The notes: a model not told the origin generated them from the letters alone. A stretch of 64,000 nucleotides of DNA from an uncultured Bacteroides sp. (GCA_905203765.1 CAJKXC010000004.1:1-64000); one strand, 5' to 3'; shown: positions 43,840-54,200, counted from the first letter of the stretch. Translations and numbers: made by a program.

Positions 43840-45624
43840 TTATTTAATCTTCTCGAATATTGCCTTGATGCGTTTCATGTCCAGCTTCGGCGTGCGGTCG
43901 TAGTAGTATACGCCGTTCTTCTCCTGTTCCACGTCCGTCAGCTGCGTGTAGCAGTAGCCGCATACGTGAGGGGAGTCGATGAAAGCGTCTATCTGTGCTT
44001 CCAGCCGTGCATAGAAGGCTTCCGCGTTCTCCGGCATCCCGCCGTAGCCCCAGGAGTCCTTGCGGTCTGCCTCTGCCATCCAGGGGATGCCGCCGAACTC
44101 GTCCACCATATAGGGCTGTCCTTCGTAGACGGCCAGGTAATCACGGTCGCGTGCGTTGCGATAAGGCTCTACTCCCGGAGTCATTTTCAGTTGCTCGGTC
44201 AACCGGGCGCGATCCTGCTCGTAGTTGTGCACGCTCCATATATCGGTCTTCACGTGGTTGTCACCGCTGGCATCGTTGACGGGACGGGTGGGGTCTATGG
44301 CTTTGGTAAGGTTGTAAACGTCCTGGATGAGGCGTACATATACATCCGGCCCGCCGCCCCAGGTCTCATTGAACGGAGTCCAGGTAACGAGTGAGGGATG
44401 GTTGCGGTCGCGTACCACTACCTCGCTCCATTCGCTCAGGAAGTTGCGGGCGGCAAGTTCGCGGTTTACGTCCAGCATCCAGCTTGCCGACTCTCCCCAG
44501 GTGATGTAACCCAGCTTGTCCGCCCAGTAATAGTATCTCTCTTCAAACACCTTCTGATGGAGACGGGCGCCGTTGAAGCCGGCTTCCTTGCCCAGTACGA
44601 TGTCGTTCTTCAGTGCCTCGTCGGTCGGGGCAGTCCAGATGCCTTCGGGGTAGAAGCCCTGGTCCAGCACCAGGCGCTGGAAGTAAGGCTGGTTGTTGAG
44701 GTAGAAGCGTCCGTTGGCGGTATGCACCTTGCGCATGCCGGCGTACGACTGCACCTCGTCCACTACCTTGCCGCTGGCATCCTTCACCTGATAGATGAGG
44801 TCGTAGAGGAACGGAGACTCGGGCGACCACAGCTTCATGTTCTTCACCGGAAGCACCACTACCGAACTGTTGCAGCACTTTACGCTCTTCTTGGCAACGG
44901 TCTTGCTGCCGTCCTTGAGCACGATGTCCAGGGTATAGTCCGATTCGTTATAGAACTCCGGCTCAATGACGAGTTGCTGCTGGTCGATGTCGGGGCGTAC
45001 GAAGGCGGACTTCAGTCCGTTCTGTGCCACGGCTTCCATCCATACCGTCTGCCAGATGCCGGTGGTGCGGGTGTACGAGCATCCGCCCGAGTAGTAGTTG
45101 CCGCACTGCTTTCCACCGGTTTGCAGTCCGGAACGGAGATCATCCTTCACGCATATCACCAGGTTGTGGGTCTTGCCGGGTTGCACGTAGCGCGTCAGGT
45201 CTACGGAGAACGAGGACGAGCCGCCGAAGTGGCGTTGCACGAACTTGCCGTCTATGTATATCTCGGCACAGTAGTCCACGGCGCCGAAGTTTAGTAGGAT
45301 CTTCTTTCCGTTCCAGTCCGAGGGGATGGAGAGGTCTCTCTGGTACCACATCTGTTCGATGAAGTCGGTGTATTCCACTCCCGAGAGTTTGCTTTCCGGG
45401 CAGAAGGGGACGGTGATGTTCTTGCCGAACTTCTCGGCAGACTGGTAGTTGCGGTCTTTGCCGGACTTGCCGAAGTCAAAGTCGAAGGTCCATGTACCAT
45501 TCAGGTTTATCCACTGTGCACGCTCAAACTGAGGGCGCGGGTACTCCGGGCGGGGCGTGTTGGCACTGAAGCCAGCCAGGCAGTTCAGTACGGCGAGCAT
45601 TGCTGCTGCTAAAATTCTTCTCAT
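43840..45624 (-). CDS. GH2 beta-glycosidase (first GH2 of the locus)
   Basis: This 594-residue secreted enzyme has a signal peptide of about 20 residues. A sugar-binding jelly-roll domain covers about 35-205, an Ig-like domain about 210-300 and a TIM barrel about 305-590. The acid/base is Glu420 in WTPFNETWG and the nucleophile is Glu509 in MVDEFGG. The NxK glucuronidase motif is absent. The closest functional options are beta-galactosidase or a related exo-beta-glycosidase; substrate cannot be fixed from sequence. It lies between GH127 (20 bp) and GH76 (12 bp) in one transcript. The second GH2 of the locus shares the same layout and may be a distant duplicate. Confidence 0.88.
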   Translation of the reverse strand: MRRILAAAMLAVLNCLAGFSANTPRPEYPRPQFERAQWINLNGTWTFDFDFGKSGKDRNYQSAEKFGKNITVPFCPESKLSGVEYTDFIEQMWYQRDLSIPSDWNGKKILLNFGAVDYCAEIYIDGKFVQRHFGGSSSFSVDLTRYVQPGKTHNLVICVKDDLRSGLQTGGKQCGNYYSGGCSYTRTTGIWQTVWMEAVAQNGLKSAFVRPDIDQQQLVIEPEFYNESDYTLDIVLKDGSKTVAKKSVKCCNSSVVVLPVKNMKLWSPESPFLYDLIYQVKDASGKVVDEVQSYAGMRKVHTANGRFYLNNQPYFQRLVLDQGFYPEGIWTAPTDEALKNDIVLGKEAGFNGARLHQKVFEERYYYWADKLGYITWGESASWMLDVNRELAARNFLSEWSEVVVRDRNHPSLVTWTPFNETWGGGPDVYVRLIQDVYNLTKAIDPTRPVNDASGDNHVKTDIWSVHNYEQDRARLTEQLKMTPGVEPYRNARDRDYLAVYEGQPYMVDEFGGIPWMAEADRKDSWGYGGMPENAEAFYARLEAQIDAFIDSPHVCGYCYTQLTDVEQEKNGVYYYDRTPKLDMKRIKAIFEKIK

Positions 45625-45644
45625 GATGTTATCGTTTTAAGTAT

Positions 45645-47702
45645 TTATTCTCTTGTATTAGGGAAAGCCGATACCCTGAGTCTTGCTGCTCCCATCGGTA
45701 TCAGTGTGATTTCTTCTTTCTCGCCTTTCGGTGCGTCGGCTTCGGGGAGCTCGCTGCACAGGCCGTATTGGTCGATAGCCCATGAGGGTATCTTCCGTCC
45801 GATAGCTTTTACCTCGATCGGTGCGCTGGCTACGGTGAAGGGGAAGTTGTCGGCAGGCCATGCCTTGTGCACCACCTGGAAGTTCTTCAACGGATCGTTC
45901 TTGTCCAGTACCAGGGCATAGTTCCAGGGTGACTTGGCATAGATTTCATACGTGGGCCACTGGCTTGCGTCGGCACCTTCCTGCCATTGGGAGTCGCCGA
46001 TGGCAGTCTCCTTGCTGTCCTTCTGCACGTAGTCCTCGTCTATCTTCAGCGACAGGGTGAGCGGGCCGTAATCCACGCTTACGCTGTTCTTGTTCACCTG
46101 CCAGGTGCGCATGGACAGCTGCATGGGTAGACGGATTTCTATTTGGTCGTTGTCCTTCCATTCGCGACGGATGCAGGCATACTTGCCGGCTTCGGGGTTG
46201 GAAGCCACCTCTTTCCCATTAATGAAGATCATGGCGCCTTCTGTCCACGACGGGATTCTCAGGTAGAAGGGGAAGATGGTTGCTTTCGGGGTATTCACGG
46301 TGAAGCGGATGCTTTCCTCGAAGGGGTAGTTGGTTTCTTCGTGCAGGATGATCTCGTTGCCTGCGTTCCCTACCTTCACCGTTGCGTTGCAGGCGGCGTA
46401 GAGGGCGGCGGCTACTCCGTTATCAGGAGTGGCAAGTATCAGATGCTCGGCATAGTAGGGCCAGCCCTGTGCATGGTTGTGCTGGCAGCAACGGCTGCTG
46501 AAGGGGTTCATTGCCAGGAAGGGGCCGCGGTTGTCGATGCCCGGATGATGGTTCTGTGCATCGCTGATGGTCTGGTTGGGCGAAGTGATGTAACGCAGTG
46601 CTTTGAAGTCGGGCATCACGGCGGCGGGGTAGGTGTTGAAGGCTACGTCCTCGCAGTTCTCTGCCCATGAGGGGTCGCCGGTCATGCAGAGCAGCAGTTC
46701 GTCCGAAGCCATCTGCTCTACCATTCCGCAAGTCTCCACGCCCTGGCGCGGGTCGATGAATCCCATGCGGGCGTTCTCGTCGGCTCCGAACATACCGCCG
46801 GGAACTTGCCCGAAGGTACGGCGAATCAGGTGCTGTACGTTATAGGTGGCGTTCAGCATGGCGGAGTCTCCGGTCAGCATGTAGTAGGTGGCGGGTTCGC
46901 GGAAGCATTGGGCTATGTTTACGTTGTGCCAGTTGGGCAGCCAGGAAGGGCGTGTCCAGTCCGCCGTGTTGCGGTGTATCTTCTTGGCAAGTTCCAGCAG
47001 GAAGTCGTCGCCGGTGCGGTTGTAGAGCCAGTACACGCTCAGCAGGTTGTCGCCGCCGCGGCTGTTCTCCCAGTAGTCTTCCAGGAACTGCTCGTCGGGC
47101 ACGGTCAGTTGCCATTTGAAGTAGTTGGTCATCAGGTTGATGACGCGCGGGTCGCTGGAGTGCTCGTAATAGGATTGCAGGCACCACAGCATAATCATCT
47201 GCGCCCATAGTTCGCGCTTTCCGTTCCGCTCGTTCACGGGGCCGAAGTATCCGTCAGGCTGCTGGCTGGCAAAGGCGCCTTCAATCCAGACTTTGGTTTC
47301 GTCTATCATTTGCGGGTCGTTCAGTATATAGGCAAGGTTGCCGTAGCCTTTCAGCCAGTAGGGTACTTCTTCCCAGCCGTGGTCGCCGCCGGTGGTGAGC
47401 CAGGCGTTGTTGTCTTTGGCAAGCCAGGCGCTGATTTCGTTCAGGTGTCCGGTCAGTCCGTCTTTCTGCAGTTCGAGGTATTTCTTGAGCCATCCTTCGG
47501 GTTGGATGCTTCCTACGGGGAGCTTCAGGAAGTTCATGGGCTTCAGCGGTTGGCGGTTTCCTACATAACTGATGTTGGTTTGTGAGCAATCGGGGCGATT
47601 GACAATGGTTACTTCCGACGACAGGCGGTCGGTGGTACAAGAGGCTGCCAGCAGTCCGGTGGTAAACAGAACGCCGGCCAGTCTTACTTTCAAGTTTTTC
47701 AT
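45645..47702 (-). CDS. GH127-like beta-L-arabinofuranosidase lipoprotein (DUF1680)
   Basis: The start was set at MKNLKVRLAG, which gives a lipoprotein signal with lipobox LAASC (Cys22); a longer frame upstream overlaps the promoter. The 685-residue protein has the DUF1680 (alpha/alpha)6 barrel at about 60-460, then beta-sandwich domains. The cysteine-zinc active site is recognisable as Glu323-x-Cys325 (VETCGM) and Cys405-Cys406 (SRCCQHN), where the first Cys of the pair acts as nucleophile in GH127. GH146 is a close alternative. It would remove terminal beta-L-arabinofuranose at the cell surface or periplasm. It is the first gene of the GH127-GH2-GH76 transcript. Confidence 0.87.
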   Translation of the reverse strand: MKNLKVRLAGVLFTTGLLAASCTTDRLSSEVTIVNRPDCSQTNISYVGNRQPLKPMNFLKLPVGSIQPEGWLKKYLELQKDGLTGHLNEISAWLAKDNNAWLTTGGDHGWEEVPYWLKGYGNLAYILNDPQMIDETKVWIEGAFASQQPDGYFGPVNERNGKRELWAQMIMLWCLQSYYEHSSDPRVINLMTNYFKWQLTVPDEQFLEDYWENSRGGDNLLSVYWLYNRTGDDFLLELAKKIHRNTADWTRPSWLPNWHNVNIAQCFREPATYYMLTGDSAMLNATYNVQHLIRRTFGQVPGGMFGADENARMGFIDPRQGVETCGMVEQMASDELLLCMTGDPSWAENCEDVAFNTYPAAVMPDFKALRYITSPNQTISDAQNHHPGIDNRGPFLAMNPFSSRCCQHNHAQGWPYYAEHLILATPDNGVAAALYAACNATVKVGNAGNEIILHEETNYPFEESIRFTVNTPKATIFPFYLRIPSWTEGAMIFINGKEVASNPEAGKYACIRREWKDNDQIEIRLPMQLSMRTWQVNKNSVSVDYGPLTLSLKIDEDYVQKDSKETAIGDSQWQEGADASQWPTYEIYAKSPWNYALVLDKNDPLKNFQVVHKAWPADNFPFTVASAPIEVKAIGRKIPSWAIDQYGLCSELPEADAPKGEKEEITLIPMGAARLRVSAFPNTRE

Positions 47703-47766
47703 CTTTGAAGTGTTTTTACGATGGTTACTATTAGATAGTCCGCAATCTTTACTTATTGGGGCACTA

Positions 47767-47833
47767 CAAAGTTGGCGAATTTCAGAAAGAAAAGCGTAAC
47801 ACATACCATTCAATAAATAGCAATTACTAACCA
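47767..47833 (-). promoter_or_regulatory. Predicted regulated promoter of the GH127-GH2-GH76 operon
   Basis: On the minus strand a -7 box CAACTTTG (47767-47774, one mismatch) is followed upstream, after 24 bp, by a region (47799-47833) that shares TTCAATAAA and scattered positions with the operator of the GH38 gene. This is the weakest of the four sites in the locus, and matching elsewhere in it is near chance. Confidence 0.4.
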
Positions 47834-47877
47834 ATTACCCTTTAAATACCCGCCGCAAACAGCCCCGAATCTAAAAA

Positions 47878-47943
47878 AGAGCAGATTCTTTCGTTTCTTG
47901 AATCAATATTGCTCTTATGTCTGATAAAAAAGTTCTTTCTTTG
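47878..47943 (+). promoter_or_regulatory. Predicted regulated promoter of the GH43-GH2 unit
   Basis: A -7 box TTTCTTTG (47936-47943) lies 23 bp after a 35-bp operator (47878-47912). The first half-site AGAGCAGATTCTTT matches the susC operator half-site AGATTAGTTTCTTT at 11 of 14 positions. The 7-bp spacer matches at 5 of 7, and the second half-site starts TGAA in both. Confidence 0.58.
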
Positions 47944-47965
47944 TAGCATCTTAAAACATCGAGCT

Positions 47966-49057
47966 ATGAGAACATGCCTATTATTAATCACCTTATTCCT
48001 CTGCTTCTCCTGCGGAAACAAGAGCGGCAAGAGCGCAGATGCGGAAGCGAAGCGGGACACTTATCTGAATCCCCTGTTTTCAGAAGGGACAGATCCCAGT
48101 GCCGTTTTCCATAACGGTACCTATTATTATACGCACGGCACGGAAGTGATGATTATGCTTTGGGCCACGTCGGACATCACCGACATGGAGCATGCCGAAT
48201 GCAAGGTAGTGTGGAAACCCGAAGACCCTTCCATGGCATCCCATCTGTGGGCGCCCGAGATACACTATATAGATAATAAGTGGTATATATACTATGCTGC
48301 CGACGACGGCAACACGGACAATCACCAGCTGTATGTACTGGAGAACACCTCTCCCGACCCGATGCAGGGAGAGTTCAAGCTGAAAGGCAGCATCATGACC
48401 AATCCCGAATGGAACTGGGGCATACAAGCCACCACCTTCGAGCATCGCGGAGAACGCTATCTGCTGTGGTCGGGCTGGCCCAAGCGCCGGAGCAATGCCG
48501 AAACCCAATGCATCTACATTGCCCGGATGAAAGATCCCTGGACGCTGGACACCCCGCGCGTGATGATTTCGAAGCCGGAATTCGAATGGGAACGCCAGTG
48601 GGTAAACCCCGACGGCACCCGCACCGCCTATCCCATCTATGTGAACGAAGGCCCGCAGTACTTCCATTCCAAAGATAATAAGAAGGTAATCGTATATTAT
48701 GCAGCCAGCGGCTCATGGTCGCCCTACTACTGCCTGGGAATGCTTACCGCCGATGCTGACAGCGATCTGCTCGACCCCGCATCGTGGACCAAACATACCA
48801 CCCCGGTATTCGGGCAGTCGCCGGAGAAAGAAGTCTACGGCCCGGGCGGTGTTTCCTTTATTCCTTCGCCCGACGGCACGGAGTGGTACATGCTCTATCA
48901 TGCCCGGAAGGTGACGAACGGCGACACCGGCAGCCCTGAAACCCGCTCGATACGCTTGCAGAAGATAGGTTGGGATGCGGAAGGAATGCCGGACTTGGGA
49001 ACGCCGGTTGCGCTGGACGTCCCCTTGCCCAAACCATCGGGAACGCCGGTGAAATAA
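47966..49057 (+). CDS. GH43 arabinofuranosidase-like lipoprotein with altered active site
   Basis: The start was taken at MRTCLLLITL, giving a lipoprotein with lipobox LCFSC (Cys16); the protein is 363 residues. It is a five-bladed propeller of the GH43 type: general base Asp43 in EGTDPSAVF, HLWAPEIHYIDNKWYIYYAA in blade two, and general acid Glu228 in VNEGPQYF. At the place of the pKa-modulating Asp (WAIDGT.. in arabinofuranosidases), this protein reads WGIQATTFEH, so Gln154 replaces Asp. It may be weakly active or act on a modified substrate. A GH2 gene follows after 99 bp. Confidence 0.83.
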   Translation: MRTCLLLITLFLCFSCGNKSGKSADAEAKRDTYLNPLFSEGTDPSAVFHNGTYYYTHGTEVMIMLWATSDITDMEHAECKVVWKPEDPSMASHLWAPEIHYIDNKWYIYYAADDGNTDNHQLYVLENTSPDPMQGEFKLKGSIMTNPEWNWGIQATTFEHRGERYLLWSGWPKRRSNAETQCIYIARMKDPWTLDTPRVMISKPEFEWERQWVNPDGTRTAYPIYVNEGPQYFHSKDNKKVIVYYAASGSWSPYYCLGMLTADADSDLLDPASWTKHTTPVFGQSPEKEVYGPGGVSFIPSPDGTEWYMLYHARKVTNGDTGSPETRSIRLQKIGWDAEGMPDLGTPVALDVPLPKPSGTPVK

Positions 49058-49156
49058 GTCAATCTGTTAGGAAATGTTTTTAGACAGACAAGTGGAAATC
49101 CACCTGTCAGGGAGATCATACGCCTTTATCAAACAATTTAATATAAAGTTAGTACA

Positions 49157-50971
49157 ATGAAGAAGAGTATTTTAGTTACAGTTTTAGCAGCCGCACTGGG
49201 CGTCTCGGCACAGGCACAGTGGCATCCGGCAGGCGACAAAATCAAAACCTCGTGGGCGGAACAGGTGACCCCCGGGAATGTACTTCCCGAGTATCCCCGT
49301 CCCGTGATGGAGCGCGGCGAGTGGAAGAACCTGAATGGATTGTGGAACTATGCCATCACCGAGAGAGGCGCGGCGCCCTCTGCCTACGAAGGTCAGATAT
49401 TGGTTCCGTTTGCCGTAGAATCGAGCCTTTCGGGAGTAGGCAGGACGTGCGGGCCGAATAAGGAACTCTGGTACCAGCGCACCTTCTCCGTACCCGCTGC
49501 CTGGCGCGGCAAGCGGGTGATGCTGAACTTCGGTGCAGTGGACTGGAAAGCGGATGTATGGGTGAACGACGTGAAGGTAGGCGAGCATACCGGCGGATAT
49601 ACCCCTTTCTCGCTCGACATCACCGCCGCCCTTGCCGCCAAAGGCGATAACCAACTGGTAGTAAAGGTATGGGACCCCACCGACCGCGGCCCTCAGCCGC
49701 GCGGCAAGCAGGTGAACCGTCCCGAAGGCATCTGGTACACCGCCGTGTCCGGCATCTGGCAAACCGTATGGATGGAACCGGTAGCCGATAGCCATATCAC
49801 CGGACTCCGCACCACGCCGGACATCGACCACAACCGGCTGACGGTAGACGTCTCCACCAGCACCTGCTGCCCCCAGGGCGTAGTCGAAGTGAAAGTATTC
49901 GACGGCAAGCAGCTTGTAGCCACCGGCAAGGGACTGAACGGACAGACCATCGACATCCGTATGCCTGCCGATGCCAAGTTATGGAGCCCGGATTCTCCTT
50001 TCCTCTACTCTATGGAAGTAGTGCTGAAGGAGAACGGCCGGATGACCGACAAGGTAGACAGCTATACCGCCATGCGTAAGTACTCCACCCGTCGCGACGC
50101 CGACGGCATCGTGCGCCTGCAACTGAACAACCGGGACATCTTCCAGTTCGGTCCTCTGGACCAGGGTTGGTGGCCCGACGGACTCTACACCGCTCCCACG
50201 GACGAGGCGCTGGCGTATGATGTGCAGAAGACCAAGGATTTCGGCTTCAATATGATTCGCAAGCACGTCAAGGTGGAACCGGCACGCTGGTACACCCATT
50301 GCGACCAGATAGGCATGATTGTATGGCAGGATATGCCGAGCGGCGACCGCGAACCGGAATGGCAGATGTACAACTACTTCACCGGCAGCGAACTGAACCG
50401 TTCGGAAGAGTCGGAATACCACTACCGCAAGGAGTGGAAAGAGATTATGGACTGCCTGTACAACTACCCGTGCATCGGCGTGTGGATTCCCTTCAACGAA
50501 CGTTGGGGACAGTTCAAGACCGAAGAAATTGTGGCATGGACCAAGAAGCACGATCCGAGCCGCCTGGTGAACCCTGCCAGCGGTGGCAACCACTTCCCTT
50601 GCGGCGACATACTGGACTTGCACCATTATCCCAATCCGTCGCTCGACTTCTACGATGCAGGCCGTGCCACGGTGCTGGGCGAATATGGCGGCATAGGCAT
50701 GGCGCTCGAAGGCCACCTGTGGGAGCCTAACCATAACTGGGGATATGTGAAGTTCAACACTCCCGAAGAAGTAACCAAGGAGTATGTGGACTATGCCAAC
50801 CAACTCTACCGCCTTATTCCGCGCGGTTTCTCGGCTGCCGTCTATACCCAGACCACGGACGTGGAGATGGAAGTAAACGGACTGATGACCTACGACCGCA
50901 AGGTAATCAAGGTAAATGAAGAGAAGGTAAAAGCTATCAATACGCAGATTTGTAACTCGTTGAAGAAATAA
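49157..50971 (+). CDS. GH2 beta-glycosidase (second GH2 of the locus)
   Basis: This 604-residue secreted enzyme has a signal peptide ending near AQAQ (about residue 21). The jelly-roll domain covers about 45-215 and ends in SGIWQTVWMEPV, as in the other GH2 of the locus. An Ig-like domain (about 218-308) and a TIM barrel follow. The acid/base is Glu448 in WIPFNERWG and the nucleophile is Glu509 in VLGEYGG. No NxK motif is present. Beta-galactosidase-type activity is the default guess. The 99-bp gap after GH43 holds a small hairpin but no clear -7 box, so read-through from the GH43 promoter is likely. A strong terminator follows. Confidence 0.88.
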   Translation: MKKSILVTVLAAALGVSAQAQWHPAGDKIKTSWAEQVTPGNVLPEYPRPVMERGEWKNLNGLWNYAITERGAAPSAYEGQILVPFAVESSLSGVGRTCGPNKELWYQRTFSVPAAWRGKRVMLNFGAVDWKADVWVNDVKVGEHTGGYTPFSLDITAALAAKGDNQLVVKVWDPTDRGPQPRGKQVNRPEGIWYTAVSGIWQTVWMEPVADSHITGLRTTPDIDHNRLTVDVSTSTCCPQGVVEVKVFDGKQLVATGKGLNGQTIDIRMPADAKLWSPDSPFLYSMEVVLKENGRMTDKVDSYTAMRKYSTRRDADGIVRLQLNNRDIFQFGPLDQGWWPDGLYTAPTDEALAYDVQKTKDFGFNMIRKHVKVEPARWYTHCDQIGMIVWQDMPSGDREPEWQMYNYFTGSELNRSEESEYHYRKEWKEIMDCLYNYPCIGVWIPFNERWGQFKTEEIVAWTKKHDPSRLVNPASGGNHFPCGDILDLHHYPNPSLDFYDAGRATVLGEYGGIGMALEGHLWEPNHNWGYVKFNTPEEVTKEYVDYANQLYRLIPRGFSAAVYTQTTDVEMEVNGLMTYDRKVIKVNEEKVKAINTQICNSLKK

Positions 50972-51035
50972 TAGGTATCGGCAAAAGGTAAGTTTTCAAG
51001 GTATCGTTGTTGCAGGATAACGATGTAAGTAAGGG

Positions 51036-51069
51036 AGATGTGTCGCGCAAGCGGCACATCTTTTTTTTA
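51036..51069 (+). terminator. Rho-independent terminator after the second GH2 gene
   Basis: The stem GATGTGTCGC / GCGGCACATC has a GCAA tetraloop and is followed by eight T residues. It lies 65 bp past the GH2 stop codon and ends the GH43-GH2 transcript. Confidence 0.87.
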
Positions 51070-51100
51070 TCTCACGTCTATCTGCGTGGTGCCAACAGTC

Positions 51101-51247
51101 GGCACTCTCAGTTTCGATGGTTGGAACCGACAGTTTCGACGTTTGGAACCGACAGTTTCAACGTTTGGAACTCTCAGTTTCATTATAGGAAACTCCCGGT
51201 TTCATTAAATGAAACTCCCAGTTTCAAAGGTTGAAACTGGGAGTGCC
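51101..51247. repeat. Six tandem 22-bp dyad repeats bounded by an inverted repeat
   Basis: From 51109 to 51240, six contiguous 22-bp units each begin CAGTTTC (one begins CGGTTTC) and end in GGAACCGA, GGAACTCT, GAAACTCC or GAAACTGG, so most have internal dyad symmetry AGTTTC-N8-GAAACT. The array is flanked by GGCACTCTCAGTTTC and GAAACTGGGAGTGCC, inverted copies matching at 14 of 15 positions. The 318-bp gap between the convergent GH2 and GH38 genes contains only this array and the terminator. Confidence 0.87.
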
Positions 51248-51289
51248 AATATAGTGAACCGATTGGAACTCGGTTTTATGAGCAAGTGA

Positions 51290-54200
51290 TCAATATATTT
51301 CCAACTCGTAGATACGGGTGTCCCTGCCGCCAACACTCTGTGTGGGGCGGGTTACCAGCAGGCGCAGGTAGCGCACGGGTGCTTCGGTATTCAGCGGGCG
51401 GGCGATGATGTTGGCATGATTGCCGTCTATCAGGTCGAGGGTGGTCCACTCATCGTTGGCGTTGGCCTTGCCTTGCAGGAAGCAGGCGTTGGTGATGTAC
51501 GAGTGGTCTTCCTGTCCGGCATTTACCATCTTCCAGCCTTTGAGGATCCGCGCTTCTCCCAGGTCGAAGTCCACGTAGTTGGGAGTCTGCGAAATGTCGC
51601 ACCATTTGGTATCCGTGTCGCCGTCTATCATGAATTCGGGCTTTTCCTTGTCATTGGTGAAGCCGGAGTAGCCTGTAATGCGGGCGCCTTTCATCAGATT
51701 CTCACCTGTAATGGCCTGGCTACCGGCAGCGGAAGCGGCGTTGTCGCGGTTGGCGGTGCGGAACAGCGTAGAGGCAGGTGTAGCGGCAGGCTCGTCTTCC
51801 TGCGTCAGCGTGGCGGCAAAGAGTACCACCTTCTCGTTGCGGGGTAGGATGACGGAAGTGGCTCCCTTCGGAATGTCCATGCCGAACTTGAACATATAAG
51901 TGAATTCATGGGCCTGGTCACCGTCCGGTGCGTGGCGGTGCGTACCTACATAAGCTATTTCGGCTTCTTTCAGATAGCCTTCCGTATGTCCCTTATGTCC
52001 CCATTGGCCGATGAAGCCGGTGTAGGACGGAACCACGAACGTAGCCGTCTGCTTGCCTGCGCGGAACTCGGCGGTGTTGTCGCCTTCGGTAGAGGCGGCA
52101 AGGAAGTAGAGGCGGTTGTATCCGGCGGGCAGTTGCAGGGTATCGCCCTTGCAAGTCATTCCGTTGGCTACCTCTTTCTCGCCCAGGCGGAAGAGTACGC
52201 GGTCGGTGGTCAACTCGTCGGGCAGCAGTTCGGCGGCAAAGGAATATCCCGATTCAAAGTCGCCCTCGCCGCGGAACGCGTTGTAAGAGGCGCACTTGCG
52301 GTCGAAGCGAAGGGGCAGCACGGCCTGCTTCAGCTCGTCGGCAGCATAGCCGGACGGCGCGAGGCGTACTTTGAAGGTCTTGACGGAGTAGGGGGCGATG
52401 CTTACTTGCAGCTGGTTGCCGTTGAAGCGGGCGTTGCCGATGGTCTTTTCCGTACCGTTTGCTTCGGCGGCGGCGAGGATGTTTCCGGCAAAGGTGATTG
52501 TGGCGTTTTGTGCCTTTTCGCCTTGGGTTTCGTAGACGCGTACTACGTACTCGTCCGATTCTTCCGCCTTCTTCAGTGCTTTAATCAGCACGTTGCGGTT
52601 GCTCGATGAGGCGAATGAGAAGCTGCGTCCGGCTGTGCCGCGGTGCTTGGCGGTGCGGAAGGCTTTCAGACGCTGGTTCAGCATCTCGGCTTTCTCCACG
52701 GTGGCGGGCTTGTTCAGCGCTCCCCGGTGGGGCACCAGGCTGTAGGTGAAGGTGTGGAAGCCGAAGTCCTGGCGGTTTTGGTACGTATAGTTGTTGCGCG
52801 TGGCGGGCGTGTGTATCAGGGTGAGGCGCAGGGTGTTGTCGTTGGGCTTGTCCCAGCCGTACTTGCTGTCGTTCATCACGGATACGCCGTAGCTGCCGTC
52901 GCGGTCGGTCAGGTCCGCCCATTGCTGTGCATATACTTCGTAGGCGGTCAGGGTGTTGTTAGGGCGTTGCACGCTGCCTATGCCCAGGTCGTAAGTGGCG
53001 TTCTCGTTGGCAATGCTTAGCGGGAACTCGGCTTTCAGCAGGGTGTTGGTCGATTGCCAGTCCACTTCGTTGTAGAAGTCGATGCGCTCTGCGCGGCTGC
53101 CTTCGTAGAGGCGGATGTATTGGCGGAAGACGGATTCACCGTAACGCTTCTCCACACACAGCGTTTTGCGCAGGTCGCCGTTCTCTACCAGCGTTACTTT
53201 CACGTCGTCGGTGATGGACACCGGTTCGCGGTCGGTGGTCTCTTTCATTATCTCCCACGCGGGCCAGTTATAGGACTCGTTCTTGGTGAAGAGAGCCAGG
53301 CGGATGGCTTTGCCTGCTTTCACCAGTTCCTTGCCTGCCTGCTTGTCCGTCAGGGAAGTGATGTCGCCGTTCCCGTCCAGGGTCAGCTTGTAGAGGGAGT
53401 TCTCCAGGGTACGGGCGTCGGCGGGTGTCTGCTCTGCGGCGCTTCCTGAAGTGCGGATATCATAAACGGCATATCCCGTTGCCGGGACGGTGGCGTCTAT
53501 CAGTATCCGGGCTTTTCCGTCTTGGTAACCTGCGATTTGTGCGGCTGCTTTCTTGCCGTCGGCATCGTAGGCGGTGACGCTTTTCGGAGCTTTCGGCAAT
53601 TCTATTTCTACTTCGGCAATGTCCGAAACGGGGAATCCCAGTGCGTTATATAGTACGACGGGGATGCCGCTTACGCGTGTGTCCAGCGCCCGGGCCACTC
53701 CGTCCACCGAGGCGGTGAGTACGCCGGAGAATTGCTTCAGGGAAATCAGTTCGTCGTTCCAGGAGAACTCGTAGGCGCGCGGAATGCTGGTACCCGTCAG
53801 GTCGTCGTGGAACTGATGGAAGATGAAGCGCTTCCAGGCTTCGTTGAGCGTATGGCCGGGGTAGGCGGCGCGGTTCATCCATTCGGCGGCTACGGCAGCC
53901 CGTTCGGCGGCGTCGCCCAGGTTTTCGTTCTGGCGGTTGTAGAGCTTCATGGCGGCTTCCGAGGTGTAGCAGCCTGTTCCGTGGACATCCATCAGCAACT
54001 CGCCGTTGAAGACGGGCAGCTCGGGATGGCTGTTATAAGGAAGGTAGTCTTTGAACAGTTGGTCGCTGGTGGCGCTGATAATCTCTACCGGGCCGTTGCC
54101 TTTCAAGCCCTTCTCTACCGAGCGTACGGAGCCGATGGTGGGCGAGCCGCCTATGTCTCCCGTACCATAATAACGGTAAACGGTGTTGAGCGGCGTGCGC

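Noticed and set aside
51101..51247. CRISPR array
   Set aside because: Units follow each other without unique spacers, the repeats are too degenerate, and no cas genes are present.
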